This document shows, in pieces, positions 1 to 11,174 of a stretch of DNA of 64,000 nt. The notes under the pieces were generated by a model, which did not search any database, had not been told where the DNA came from, and saw only the letters and a program-made list of their open reading frames with translations. The position numbers and the translations under genes were made by a program. Position 1 is the first letter of the stretch. The number at the start of each line of letters is the position of its first letter. This DNA is from Amyloporia xantha (lineage: Eukaryota; Basidiomycota; Agaricomycetes; Polyporales; Adustoporiaceae), in the NCBI GenBank assembly GCA_036971615.1, contig JAYKKR010000038.1:186001-250000 (forward strand). Direction: 5' to 3'.

Positions 1-2303
1 ACAATCCGCTGCTCCTGCCTCGCCGCACCGAACGATAGACCTGGAACACCCAAATGGACGAGTAGAGCGTTCCAATGAAGAATAGAGGAAGCGACAGCAT
101 GATGACGATACGGAATACAAATATGAGAAACAGCGATATGATCGCCCCTGCACATTTCAAAGTCAATAAATGAGAGCTGTGTGGATGCGGGGATACTCAC
201 ACATCCTAGCCGCCGGGTCAGTTCTTATATGTAGCCACATGAAGCGCCAGAAAGACATTCGTGCCGCCGCTGGGACCGTTTGGGTCGGTGTCGCAGTAGC
301 CGCAGGTGTCGGAGGCTGAGGGGTGGACGCTGCTCGAGGAGGGTATGATGTTTCTTCCGTTGATGCTTCTGTATCAGGTGTAAAATCAGGAGACGAAGGG
401 GCAGGAGCAGGCGTAGGCGTAGGCGTAGGCGTAGGGGCAGGAGCTGTACGTGGAACAGATGGTGTGACGTCCTCTGACATTTGGACCTGGCCAATCGACA
501 CTGAGAATCGCTAGCAGAATGCGTCGTTTAGTCGTGCGTCGATCTTACCGAGATATTAACTTACCGCTTCATAGATAAATAGCATGCATGCTAGTCCTGC
601 AGGAGCCAGAACGCCCAGCGATGGCCGGCCGTCCGCCAGAATGCCCAAGGTGAGATGCTAAGGAACCATGAATATGCGTATGAATCTCGCAAGGGGATGG
701 CACAGACTTACACCGACAAACGAAATAGCGTCGATGAGGCTTTGAACCAGGAAGACATAGCGTGACATTCGTGAAAGAGCCACGGTCGAATTGGTACGCG
801 CCATCTCGCGCGAAAGGAGCATGAGGAGAACTACGTAGACCACAGTCGCGATTCCCGCATCTACTCGTCGGAGATACACCTGATGTCAATGCCATGCTCA
901 AGTAATAAAGATACAAACAAACATGTGGTAATCTTCCTGTACAACTGTGGAGACCTGCAAATATACTACGTTAAATCTGAGCCCATTAAGTAGTAGAATG
1001 CAAGTGGGTCTTACTTCAATCCTACAATATCCTTGATCTCATACAGAATTCCGCAATTTTGACTGATTAGGACACCGTTTAGTTTGAGTTCCGGCGCTCG
1101 TACAGTAGAGATTCCTGTTGGTTTTTCTATCTCGTCTTCCAGCTCTTGCATCGAGTCTTGTGGGACGTCGGTAGGCTCCAGCTGCCCATAGAATTGGAAT
1201 GAGCAGCGCGCCTTTGGGGGCTCGTCTGTGTATATAGTGACAATTAGCTAGATGATGTCAGAGCGACTATAAAGTACTATGTACCGTTGTTTAGTGCTTC
1301 TGTGTCAATAGAGCCAGCATCGATCTTCTCCTTCAATCTAGCTGCTCGAAACCTCAGCTCCGCCTCCACTGCATGTGCAGTATCATTCATATGCTCTATG
1401 GGCACTATAGAAGGAATGCCGCGTAAATCTACATGTCGCCTTTTCCCTTACGTTAACTTGCACTATACCTTCGCAACTACTCAAAACCACTCACCCAGAA
1501 GTCTCGGCAAACGCATAAATAGATCCATTCGCGATGAAGTGTACACCATCAAAGTCGAGTCTGAACTCTTCAGATGCATTGGGATCGGTCAATTCTACTT
1601 TACCCTATGCAAAAATCGTTACTATGAAATCCAAAGACGTAACATCAAACGTACGTGAATGATGGCAATGTCACCAGAAATGTTCTTCCATTCCCCCGGA
1701 ACAGATAGCGCTTTGTCTCCAGCACTAAACGACATCTTGTTTGAAGCGGTCCAATTCCAAGGGCCCAGAAGTTCTGGAAGTGCAGATAGATTCGTGGTAG
1801 TAACGTATTCTTCCGACAAATGGCCCCATGATACATTTGATGCGTCAAGCGAGGTGAGATTGTGGAATTCAGCATCGCCATGCCAAAAGCCCGTCAAATT
1901 GGAATAGTACGACCCTCTTTGCGAGTCGAGTTGCGAACCGAAGGCCATAACCGAGTCCACCAAAGGTTTCGTGGCATTATCCCGGTCGGGCTATATTACA
2001 CCCGATTGTTCATACGACCCGTAATATTACCACTGAAAGGCACTGACGACTCACGAGGGTATAATTCAGAGCTGTACCATTCAACCAGGCAGAGTATTCC
2101 GAGATCTCATGATTCAAAGAGTCCAGGGCTTTCAAGAAGTGATACCGAGCGTCCAGCTCCTCTCCTCTGTTGTTCGTCAGCATGAACAATATGAAGCTGA
2201 GGAACAGAAAGGATGGCACAGAGCTGCGATTCCGGCGGGGAGGTAGGTCTCCTGCGGTAGCCCCGTTCTCGCGACCCTCTTCCGCTGCCTCTGGGGAGTT
2301 CAT
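1..2303 (-). CDS. dsc1: DSC E3 ubiquitin ligase subunit A (Dsc1/Tul1 family), 5' part; gene runs off the left edge
   Basis: This is the N-terminal and middle part of a multi-exon gene for a Golgi/endosomal membrane RING ubiquitin ligase. In fungi it is the catalytic subunit of the Dsc (Tul1) complex, which acts in membrane-protein quality control and SREBP activation. The start is the ATG at 2301-2303. The first exon (2055-2303) gives an acidic N terminus, one hydrophobic anchor (FLFLSFILFMLTNN) and the family block EELDARYHFLKALDSLN. Later exons (about 1622-1963 and others) carry many N-glycosylation sequons, as expected for the lumenal domain. Further down come hydrophobic segments (658-879 and 1-160) for the C-terminal membrane bundle. 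A Pro-Thr repeat linker lies at about 400-450. The C-terminal RING lies beyond base 1. Exon 1 ends on GTGAGT at 2049-2054. The family match is recognised from memory of the N-terminal block and the topology; confidence is good. Confidence 0.85.
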
Positions 2304-2764
2304 GGCAACGCTGGAGATGGTGAGCACACAGATCCTCTCACTGTGGTTGACTTGTACCGAATGGCGAAGGACACATCGAGGTTCAGCCAAATGACAGTAA
2401 CGCGCGACCTTGGATGTCACCGAAAGGATCTTTCCGATTCGGGACGGAGCCTCGAGGCTACTAAACACCGGCTGTAAGCGCTCATGCAGGCTCATGCAGT
2501 GTGACACATATATTCCATTCATATCTTCAAGCTCACTCTTCTGGCAACTATACGAGTGGCGAGGTGGAATTCCTAACTTGAAGCTTGGACCTATACATAA
2601 GGAAAGACCCAAATTTTGTCCGACCTCTAGATGGAATATCCAAAATATAGAGGGCACGAACAAGATGTGCGAAGAATGCTCAAGATATTAATCCGAAAGT
2701 TTAGCAGGCCTTTTGAGTAAGGAAAGGTAACCGCATCTATAAGATTCCTTCTACCCGTGAGTAA
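2304..2764. other. Intergenic, promoter side of the Dsc1-like gene
   Basis: This 461-base stretch separates the start of the Dsc1-like gene from the stop codon of the F-box gene, both on the minus strand. It should hold the promoter of the former and the 3' end of the latter. I see no coding signal or repeat in it. Confidence 0.5.
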
Positions 2765-4110
2765 CTACCGGATCTTTACCCACTCCCCTACTGGTACATC
2801 TTTGTGGCATACTCCTGTTTTACTCCGTAAAGATAATTCTGTAACAAAGGACTCAACGAATGCTAACGGGTAGTATACGATCCGTGTCTTCTCTAACCTC
2901 GGCAACTTGGCCCCAACATACGGCGGGTCACCTTCGCCACGCTCTTGACTTTCTGTTTTCGCCTCCAGGTACAGTGTTGTAAGATTCTCGCCGATCCTAT
3001 CCAGGATGATGAGCAGCTCCAGCAACGGGATTCGGTAAAACGTCGTGAGACGCAGCTCCGTCAGTGCAGGTAATTTCATAAGCAAGGTTGTCGAGAGACT
3101 CTTCCAGTTGGCCAAGGAACAATGGTGTTCGACCGCATGGCCCAGTTGGAGGTCAACATCGACGAAGCATTTGGTGACACGGCTACCGCATCCAGAAACC
3201 AGCATCGCAATTTCGTCCACCTCAGCCTTGGTGAAATCGTGCTGGAAATGCGCAATGAGGTAAAGCTCCAACAGCCGTGGACCAGTACTGGACAGCTCCC
3301 AGAAGAGGCTCGCCAAGTACACACGGCCAGGGACTAGAAAAATCTGCGTCCATAGCGCAGAGCAATGCTGTTTGGCTACTTCTGTCCAAAATTTGCAAAC
3401 GTGTACCAACTTCAGCCTGTCGAGCATAGGTTCCCGAAGGACCTTTAAAACGACTTCTCGGATGGTTTCATCATTCGGCAGTAGAGGATCTAGGCCATGA
3501 GTAGGCCGTTCCTCCGAATTTTCAAGGCGCTCCGAATCTTTAAGGCGCTCGAGTCGGTTTCGGACAAATGTCTGAATCGATTCTTGAAAGTCTGGAAAAG
3601 GAATGCACAGAATGTTGGAAAATATCTTTCCATATTTCGACAGGAAGCGCTGGTGGCGCCTGATCGAATTCCATCGGTTCGCGCTTGATTAATTGCCGAT
3701 GCAAACGTTGCTCGGCGCAAAGAGGACTTGATTAGCTTCTGCAGGGAACTGGGTTACGAAGACAAGAGAGTGGATGTGAAATGACTCACAGCTTGGAGGA
3801 GGCTGTTTGGTGGGTGAGATGATGAAGGTAGGTATGACCGTCCTTATATACCTCGAGATGGTGGCACAACGCCGACATTGACACTCGATTATGATGTCGT
3901 CAAGCAACTCACCTTTTGTCCGATACGTCGAAGGGACGCTGTAGACGAGATGGTAGTAGCGCTTGTAAAGTGAAACATGGGCCGTGTCAGCACAGGTTGT
4001 CTGCGCCTCAACCAAACGCTTATGGAAATGCGTGAAACAAACAGTGTGCTGCCTGTGGCGTGATAATACCAACACGGTGCCACAGAGTGCCACATAACAT
4101 GCTGTACCAT
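2765..4110 (-). CDS. F-box domain protein (5' end uncertain)
   Basis: This is a multi-exon F-box protein of the kind that is abundant in mushrooms. Such proteins are probably substrate receptors of SCF ubiquitin ligases. The F-box itself is the block APPALPVEIWKDIFQHS, translated near 3640-3690. The long last exon (stop TAG at 2765-2767) continues with LPNDETIREVVLKVL, VHVCKFWTEVA and a leucine-rich tail. The F-box and the tail lie in different frames. A GT..AG intron of about 82 bases (donor GTCCGA near 3567, acceptor CCTAG near 3485) would join them, but its donor is weak. Upstream exons probably include the segment HFHKRLVEAQTTCADTAHVS (ending at a GTGAGT donor, 3907-3912) and HLEVYKDGHTYLHHLTHQ. 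I could not fix the start codon; 4110 is only an outer limit. The target protein is unknown. Confidence 0.65.
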
Positions 4111-4404
4111 ATTATGCGCCAGTGCCCAACCTGTGCGGAGGCTACGGTGCTGTCAAGGTCTGAAGTGCCAAGAACACCACAGAACTCACTGTTGGAAGCA
4201 GGTAAGATTATAAGTCATCCGGTTCTCAAATCGCACGGTCTCCAAACCATGAGTGCTACAAGACTTGGAATATGAAAGGAGCTTGCCCGTCGCACATCGA
4301 ATCTCTTCGTAAAGGGTATATATAAACAATACACAGGCATATTACAGGGAACAATACGCACGCCAACGCTACACTTGGGATGAGAAATCGAACATAGCGA
4401 GAAC

Positions 4405-5244
4405 TCACGGAGGCCTGCTGTTATTAAGGGACTCGGCGGTCTGTAGCGTCCATGATTGAATTTCCTCCATCGGTAGCTCACGCCACTTAGCGTGGACCTA
4501 TAGACCGATATGATTAATTTTAGTAAATCGAGGCAGAAAACCCGCATCACCTCGTCAAGAATGTCTAACATCCTTGCGACCTCCGCATCCATCTCATCTC
4601 GCCTCTTCACGTTGCTCTGCATTTGGTCTTGCAGTTGCATATTCTCCTTCTCGAGCTATGCACAGCATACTGAGCACTCGTAAATATAACTTCATTGACG
4701 ACGAAACATACCTCCTCAAGCTCAGCACGCAGACGATCTCTCTCTTTCTCCAGAAGGGGGACGGTACGAGCGCGGACAGCAGCACTTGGGTGCAGTTCTT
4801 CTCTCCACACGTCCTGTCCTCCGTAGCCTCCAGCCTGCTTTCTCGCTCGTGCCTCCGTGACAACAGCATGCAGGTTGTCCAGATTCTCTCTCACGTTGAA
4901 CTGCTTCAACAGTTCCTCGCAATTCTCCTGTTGAGATTGCATCAGTGTCTCAACATGGCCGATCCATGAAGTCCACGTACGGTTATCTGGTCTTCCATAT
5001 GCCGAGACACAGTCGTGAAGATTCTCGGCGCATTCTCCGGCTGCTCCTCACACCACAGCGAGAAACATTCTGTGAAATCTTCATACCTTGGCACTACTCG
5101 TCAACCCTGTGGCGTGTCTCACAAAAGTCAGAAGACTCACGTCCACTTGTGCGATGATCGTTGTATAGCCAGCTGCAGTGCAGAATGAAAGTAGGACCAT
5201 CGCTTGCTCGGGGGCTGCGTCGACGCTGTCGGCTCGGACGCCAT
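4405..5244 (-). CDS. nnf1: Kinetochore MIND/Mis12 complex subunit Nnf1 (PMF1 family)
   Basis: The protein is a component of the four-subunit MIND (Mis12) complex, which links the inner kinetochore to Ndc80 at mitosis. I resolve five exons: 5141-5244, 4981-5086, 4712-4927, 4551-4655 and 4405-4497. They sum to 624 bases, an exact frame of 207 residues and a stop, close to the family size. The N terminus carries the Nnf1 signature KRWSYFHSALQLAIQRS followed by YEDFTECF. Then follow NCEELLKQFN and a long coiled coil (LLEKERDRLRAELEELEKEN). The C terminus is KWRELPMEEIQSWTL. Four introns of 53-57 bases use GT..AG. The start is the ATG at 5242-5244. It is transcribed divergently from the coiled-coil gene at 5455, with only 210 bases between the two start codons. 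Confidence is high because every splice junction keeps the frame. Confidence 0.88.
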
Positions 5245-5454
5245 GGTCGCGGTCAGGACCCTATGCACGACGCGTGGCGGAGTTTGAACGGAAATACGCA
5301 GCGGACGCGCCTGTGGCGGCGCAGTTCCTGCGTCCTGACCTCTGCACGAATACTTTGACTTGAACAGACTTGAAATATCCCAATATCGGACCTAGAAGCT
5401 CCCCTGCATCCGAAAAATTTGCCTTTCAATTCCACCAGAAGCTCTCTCTCAAAA
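5245..5454. promoter_or_regulatory. Shared bidirectional promoter of nnf1 and the coiled-coil gene
   Basis: Only 210 bases separate the two divergent start codons, so both promoters must lie here. I see no clear TATA box. Confidence 0.55.
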
Positions 5455-7376
5455 ATGTCCGGGGATCCCAAACCAGTGCAACCGCGACGTCTGCCTCTTC
5501 GCCCGGCAGGTTCCTCAGTGCTGTGGGGCCATCTACTTTCACAAGACCTTAAGACGGCATCACCGCTCGCTCGCACGCCCACCTCCATCTCAGCCTCCCA
5601 GCTCACTCCCATAGCCCCTATTGACAAAGCTGGAACCTCCTTGCGTATTCTCCTGCATGACACCCAAGCCAACCTGGAGAAATTCTCTGATCGCGTGACA
5701 AAGTTGACAGGAGGCGTAGACGAGACGAAGAGGGAGATCGTACTAGTCCAGAAGCTGTTCCAACAAGATCACGAGAAACTTGTTGAAGATACGGTCGACC
5801 TAGGTGCGTATATGTGCGCATATAGTCACTTAGCAATGTGCTGCCGGCATTTGAGCTCGAGATCATCTTGAAGCAATCTGACTTGACTTTTTGATGTATA
5901 ATAACTTTCTATTATGTAGTTAACAGATGTCAGACCGAAATCCAGCGCTCGCTGGGCACTCCAGCTCAAGCACCCAAAATTGAAGAGCTAAGGTCAGACC
6001 TCGTCGCGGTAGACCGAAAACTCGAGGCACTGGACAAAAAGATCGACATGATGCACATGGTCTGGCTTCCTTGTTGATACCCTCTCTTCGTTTCATTTCC
6101 GCGTACTGACTCTACTACGTAGCTGAACCAAACGCAGTCACAGGCATTGCAAACTCTCCAGGATCAGCAGGGGAAACTGCTCGCCTCCCTCACACCAATT
6201 CTCCCTCTCCTGACTGTAATTCCTTTGCAGATAGAGAATGCTCGGAATAAAATTACTGACAGCATTCGCGATACAAAATGCTCATGCTCGTCTGGTATCC
6301 TACTCCAGCCGTCTTCGATCGCGCAAGGCCAGGCTCTTCCAGGCGAACTAGCTCACTTACCTTCGAGCTCTCCTTCTGCTGTTGCTGCTTCTTCGCCCAG
6401 CCCTCCAGAAAACAACACGCCACCGCTGAAGAAACGCAAGCTGGATGCTGATCCTCTTGGGCAACAACCCGGCAACTTGCCGTCTCTTAGCGATATCCGT
6501 CAAGTCCCACATGTAAACGAAAAACAAAAATTGCTTGCTCTCGCATCTCCATCGCGGATACGCCAGTCTCCTCAGGTCCTGAATAATCAGCCTTGGACGA
6601 CTCCTTTCTCTGTCACACCTCGCCGCAACGCGGCTCACAAGCCGGCGCAGGACCCTTTCAAGACTCCCCAGCGCGCGCCTCTCACTGACCTGCTACGCCT
6701 CAATCAAACTGCTCCGATTCCAATCGGAAAGACAAATGGTTCCGCGGGTAGCCTCTTTAAGACTCCCGTCCGACCTGCTGGCTCTCCTGTGGAAATCTCG
6801 CGCTCTGCTAATTCTCACGGACCATCAACGGCATCAGCACTGACCACTCCTGCTCGGACACGGCCGGCCCCGCCTGTGCAAGAAACGCCGAAGAAGGTAG
6901 ACTCTTTGGCGTCAAGTACCAGTACCCTGTCACAGAGGTCTTCTGGTGCGCACGCTGCCACTACCGGGTCAAGCTCTGCTACATGCGGACCTGGCGTAAT
7001 TACGGACAGGTTACCCTCACGAACCCCTTCACGCCACAGTGATCGTTCTACTACTGCTGGTCGTGCAACCTCGAAAGGTGGACCGGAAGGCTCTTCGAAG
7101 CAAGCCTCGGGGGGCCATCAACCTTCGCTGCTTGACGAGCTCATGACTGCGTCGTCGTTGGCACAGCCCGTCTAGCAGAAGCATGACTCCGAGTGTGGTG
7201 CCGAGCAAGACTATGAGTATCAAGGACAGGCGCGCCATGCTCTCAACGCCCGCTTTCGTGAGTGCCACCATGGCCTTGGACGCTGCTGACCTAATTTCTG
7301 CCTTGGCTAGCGTAATGAGGGGAAACGATTCATATCGCTGGATGATGACGAGGACGGGGACTTGCTGTTGCTAGAG
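5455..7376 (+). CDS. Unknown protein with an N-terminal coiled coil and a Ser/Thr/Pro-rich tail (3' end ambiguous)
   Basis: The start is the ATG at 5455-5457. Exon 1 (to about 5803) encodes a basic, proline-rich N terminus and then a coiled-coil region (LHDTQANLEKFSDRVTKLTG, LVQKLFQQDHEKLVED). A short second exon (about 5922-6060) continues the helix (KIEELRSDLVAVDRKLEALD). The third exon starts after the acceptor TACGTAG at about 6122. It encodes a long disordered region rich in Ser, Pro and Thr, with a basic patch PLKKRKLD that may be a nuclear signal. The frame stops at 7175. However, a spliced continuation (7183-7260, donor GTGAGT, then 7311-7376) ends in RFISLDDDEDGDLLLLE, an acidic tail that looks genuine but lies one base out of frame. 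I do not recognise the family. The layout resembles meiotic or chromatin scaffold proteins such as Mer2, but I cannot support that. Confidence 0.6.
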
Positions 7377-9006
7377 TAGCTTGGAGTTGATATGAAGGGA
7401 GATGTGTAATTCGTGCTTGTGCATATGGATGTGGCGTTTCTGCGTGGTGCCATGCATGCGGAAACGCCTACTTACGACACTGATGTGCATGGGTACGATT
7501 ATCGCGGTTCGTGCTCGCTAACTTGCAGACAGGCTGAGGGATGAGCCCATTCTCTCTCGCCCAGGTCGTATCGGTTCACGAACACAGATCTATCGTATAG
7601 GGCGATCGATCGGCGACTGACACGGGTGGCTCACGAATCAGCCTGAGTTTGGGTACGTAACAAAGGAGGCTTGCATTCACGCGAGATTCTCAGTTCTCAC
7701 TTACGTCCTTGTTCACGGCGATTATATGCGCGGATTCGAGGCTCATACTATCTGTGCCGAGGCTGCCCAGTCAACTATGCTCCGAGTCTCTCTTCCGGGA
7801 ACATGGCGGGGCAGGGTGTATGTATCTTGGCAGCGGCCGCTACAGGTACCTCTTCTGATCTTCCCATTATCTGTTGCCCTCCTCGTCTCCTACATGTGCC
7901 AGCAGTAAGACCAAGGTGATGACCAAAGTGAGGCACTCGGCACAGCGCGTTCCAAGGCTGACGGGATGAGACCCGCAACTCAGGCATTAGCCTCGGAAGT
8001 AATGTCGAAGGCAAGGAGCTGCCCGTCTTTTAGGCAACTTCAGCCTGATTCTCTATCGATCAGAGCTGCGCAAGCCCATCAGACGCTGTTGAACGTGAGT
8101 CCTCACCTTGACCGATTTGTCGGATAGGGTATCGAACGAAACACGATTGGATTGGACTCCTCAGTTTCGGCTAACTTGAGCTTCATCAGGCATGGCCACA
8201 AATACAAATGGACGAGACCGGTGGTCTAGTAGCCCGGGCCACCACGCGGACGCTCGGGTCCATGTCGGCAACATGCTTCAGGGTTTTGTGCAGACTGTAA
8301 CAGAGCGACAAGAGGACAGTTGACTGGCTGGTTCCATGTTTCTACGTATTTGTGTGGGGCCCAGGACACCGTACTCATCGCAGGCATGTACCTCATGGCC
8401 CGGGGAGGCGCAATAATACCATGTAATTTACCGAGGTGAGCAACTCCCGGGAACTTGGCTCATACAGCTGTCAGGCGTTAGCGTTGTATACATGCAAGCT
8501 TGACACCGGCCGTCAAGTGCATTAACTTATGCCAGGGCGCCCATGATGCCTATTCCTGCGTGTGCTACGATCAACATAACAAGGCAGTCCACATACCTGC
8601 AAGAGAAACAAACTGGTGTCTGCTGTATCCGCGCGTGATAGGCGTACCGGGTATTCTAGAACAAAGTGCGATCAAATTTGGCGCGATCGACCATCCACAG
8701 GACTGAGGACACAGCCGCCGGTCGGGGCAAGTTCCTCTGGCCCGGGCTTCCTCCACCACTGGTCTGATTCTCCCACACGAACCCGGCGCGCCCTCGAGCA
8801 GGACACGCTTACTCTATTCCGTCCCCGCACTGCAGATACCGGATACCCCTGGTCTCCTGCATCGGCATACCTCCCGCGTCCCGGCCGGCATCACTCAGCT
8901 CCGTATATATATACTCCCTCGCCTCCACAACCATCGCCGACCGCAGAGCCCCCGACCGCCCAACCGGGCCTCACTTCCTCCTCGCAGACGCGGATTCTCC
9001 GTAACG
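7377..9006. other. 1.6 kb with no gene resolved
   Basis: Several short open frames are present but none shows protein-like composition with splice support. The last part, from about 8900, is the promoter of the small Cys-rich gene. It contains a run TATATATATA at 8904-8913, about 95 bases before the start codon. Confidence 0.4.
8904..8913 (+). promoter_or_regulatory. Probable TATA box of the first small Cys-rich gene
   Basis: An alternating TA run stands about 95 bases upstream of the ATG at 9007. The paralogue at 51515 has TATAA at a very similar distance. Confidence 0.5.
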
Positions 9007-9429
9007 ATGTGCTACCATCTCATCACGTTCGTGCAATACGCCTGCACGCACCAGTACCCGACCCGTCGACACTACGTGAGTGCGTCGAGGGCAACGCGGC
9101 TTCCGTTAATGGGCTCCTAGATCGATTGTAATCAGGCCAATTGTCGCCTGAGCAGGTTCCACAAGCCGATAGATCATGACTGCACTAACGAGTGCTCCGA
9201 GATGCGAGTGCATCCTCGTCTTGCCCTGCACTGTTGCTGACCTACTGTGCCGTGCAGCATTCTCCCTGATCAGTCCTTAGTCATGGATGTGGTCCGGGTG
9301 CATTGCAACAGGTGCCTAGGCATCCCGCCACAAAAGGCAAACGGGCTGTACGGGATTCCAGACGAGTCGGATTCTGAGAGTGGGAGTGAAACTGAGAGTG
9401 AGAGTGAGGTGGAGTTGAATGGAAAGTAG
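9007..9429 (+). CDS. Small Cys/His-rich protein, copy A (unnamed family)
   Basis: Three exons (9007-9075, 9121-9203, 9258-9429) sum to 324 bases, giving 107 residues and a stop. The protein begins MCYHLITFVQYAC and has ordered Cys/His pairs. These are C-x-H at the start, AC-x-HQ, IDC-x4-C-RLSRFH, HDC-x3-C, and a final C-x2-CLGIP. An acidic Ser/Glu tail (ESDSESGSETESESE) follows. The pattern suggests metal binding, but no function is known to me. There is no signal peptide or membrane segment. Its paralogue at 51515-51955 is about two thirds identical over the first 74 residues (counted by eye) and has both introns at the same positions and phases. Intron 2 (9204-9257) begins with GC rather than GT, while the paralogue has GT there. 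The exact frame and paired conservation make the model reliable despite its small size. Confidence 0.8.
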
Positions 9430-10443
9430 TTTTGGGTATAATTTGGGTTAATTTGGCGTACCATCATATGTTTTACACTATTCGAGCGAGACACGAATGT
9501 CATTCCTCTGCAACGGTCAATGCCCCTGGAGGGAGCATTACGTAGTCGGCAAGTGGAGTAAACCTGGACCGTCCGAAGGAAATTGCGGGATAAACCAACG
9601 AGCTTGATAGTCAGCGCAATGTATTCAAGCGACGCTTGCAATCGTACAGAAGCAACATGGGGCCGCGAATCTGAGCTACTTGAGCGATAGAGTCAAGATA
9701 GAGTCGGTATTTCTGCGAGGGAATGACCCACTTTTCGCGATGCGGCGCACAAGATACTCCGGCTTACACGTTTCCTTCCAGCTGACCGATGATAATAGGT
9801 AATACGAAGAACGTAGGAGAACGTTATCCACGCGTATCTCTTCCGCTCCCATACATGGGCGACATCACGGGGAGACGAGGCTTCTTTGTAGCGATTGCAG
9901 ATTGGGCGGGCACCAGAGTCCAGGGCGATGGCTCCTACGCGTTTTGCGGAAGAGGGTTAGGGATGAGACGAATGTTTTTGAACATTCGGCAGGCTAGGAT
10001 CCAGGAGAAAGGAGCAGACGTGCGGCGTGTGGGTCTCCTGATGGCGTGTGGGTGTTCTGACTCCAGCTGCGACGTCAGATTAACGTTACCGTACCATGTT
10101 CCATATCTTGCGTGAAATTTGGTGTGTAGAATGTATTTGCGCTCCGATGGCAGGGCTTGGGACGGGGGTCGCTGCCAGGCAGCCAGCTGTGATGCGTACT
10201 GGAGACCGGTGAGCACAGCGATGACGAGGGATTTCCAGCGGGCAGGCACAAGTGACTCATGAAGAACGGCACAAGTTTGTAGTCTATTCCTTCAAATTAC
10301 CTGATAGCTGGTCGCGCTTTCGGAGTTGTGTAAGCATATAGATCTCCGAAACGCGTCGTTTGGATCTCGCAGTACGCGACGAGCTCCCGGTGCTGCGCAC
10401 GCTGTCTTCCTGGAAAGAATGTTAATAGCGAAAACGACCGCAT
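9430..10443. other. 1 kb with no gene resolved
   Basis: One open frame (9789-10115, plus strand) is present, but it lacks splice support and recognisable motifs. I see nothing else until the foldback element. Confidence 0.4.
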
Positions 10444-10445
10444 TA

Positions 10446-11172
10446 CAGCCGTTTGCAGAACATACGGCGCGTGATCGAAATTTCTTTTTTTGGACAAATA
10501 TATACATTCTACAGTATATCTGTATTAGCTCAATCAATACATGTTGGATTGTCTTGAAAATTGGAGCAATGAAATGGCATTGTAAATCCAGAGGGGATGG
10601 TCAACTCAGATTTTTAAAACAATAAGTTTGAACACTTTACAAAAAAGTCATCATGTAAAGTCAATATATCTGGATTTCTGTGGTTCCTGGCTCTTTCTGG
10701 GCTTATCCCTGAATATACATTGTCCATACCACTCATATAAAGGGGACTGCAAATTTATTTTGTGTGTACAATATTTCTGTTGGTTTCTGGAAAGATGGAA
10801 ATCTGGCATAGAACAGTGCAAGAACCACAGGTCATATGAAAAGGCTACAAAGAGCCAAAATAAATTTGCAGTCCCCTTTATATGAGTGGTATGGACAATG
10901 TGTATTCAGGGATAAGCCCAGAAAGAGCCAGGAACCACAGAAATCCAGATATATTGACTTTACATGATGACTTTTTTGTAAAGTGTTCAAACTTATTGTT
11001 TTAAAAATCTGAGTTGACCATCCCCTCTGGATTTACAATGCCATTTCATTGCTCCAATTTTCAAGACAATCCAACATGTATTGACTGAGCTAATACAGAT
11101 ATACTGTAGAATGTATATATTTGTCCAAAAAAAGAAATTTCGATCACGCGCCGTATGTTCTGCAAACGGCTG
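10446..11172. mobile_element. Foldback/MITE element: two 317-bp inverted arms around a 93-bp loop
   Basis: The left arm is 10446-10762 and the right arm 10856-11172. They are reverse complements over their whole length with only about two mismatches noticed by eye. The loop is 10763-10855. The outer ends read CAGCCGTTTGCAG and the element is flanked by TA on both sides (10444-10445 and 11173-11174). This fits the TA target duplication of Tc1/mariner-type transposons. No transposase frame is present, so it is non-autonomous. The high arm identity suggests recent formation. A transcript through it would form a very long hairpin. Confidence 0.88.
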
Positions 11173-11174
11173 TA

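Noticed and set aside
225..494. Leu/Arg-rich repetitive frame on the minus strand
   Set aside because: It is an out-of-frame reading of the Pro-Thr repeat region inside the Dsc1-like gene.
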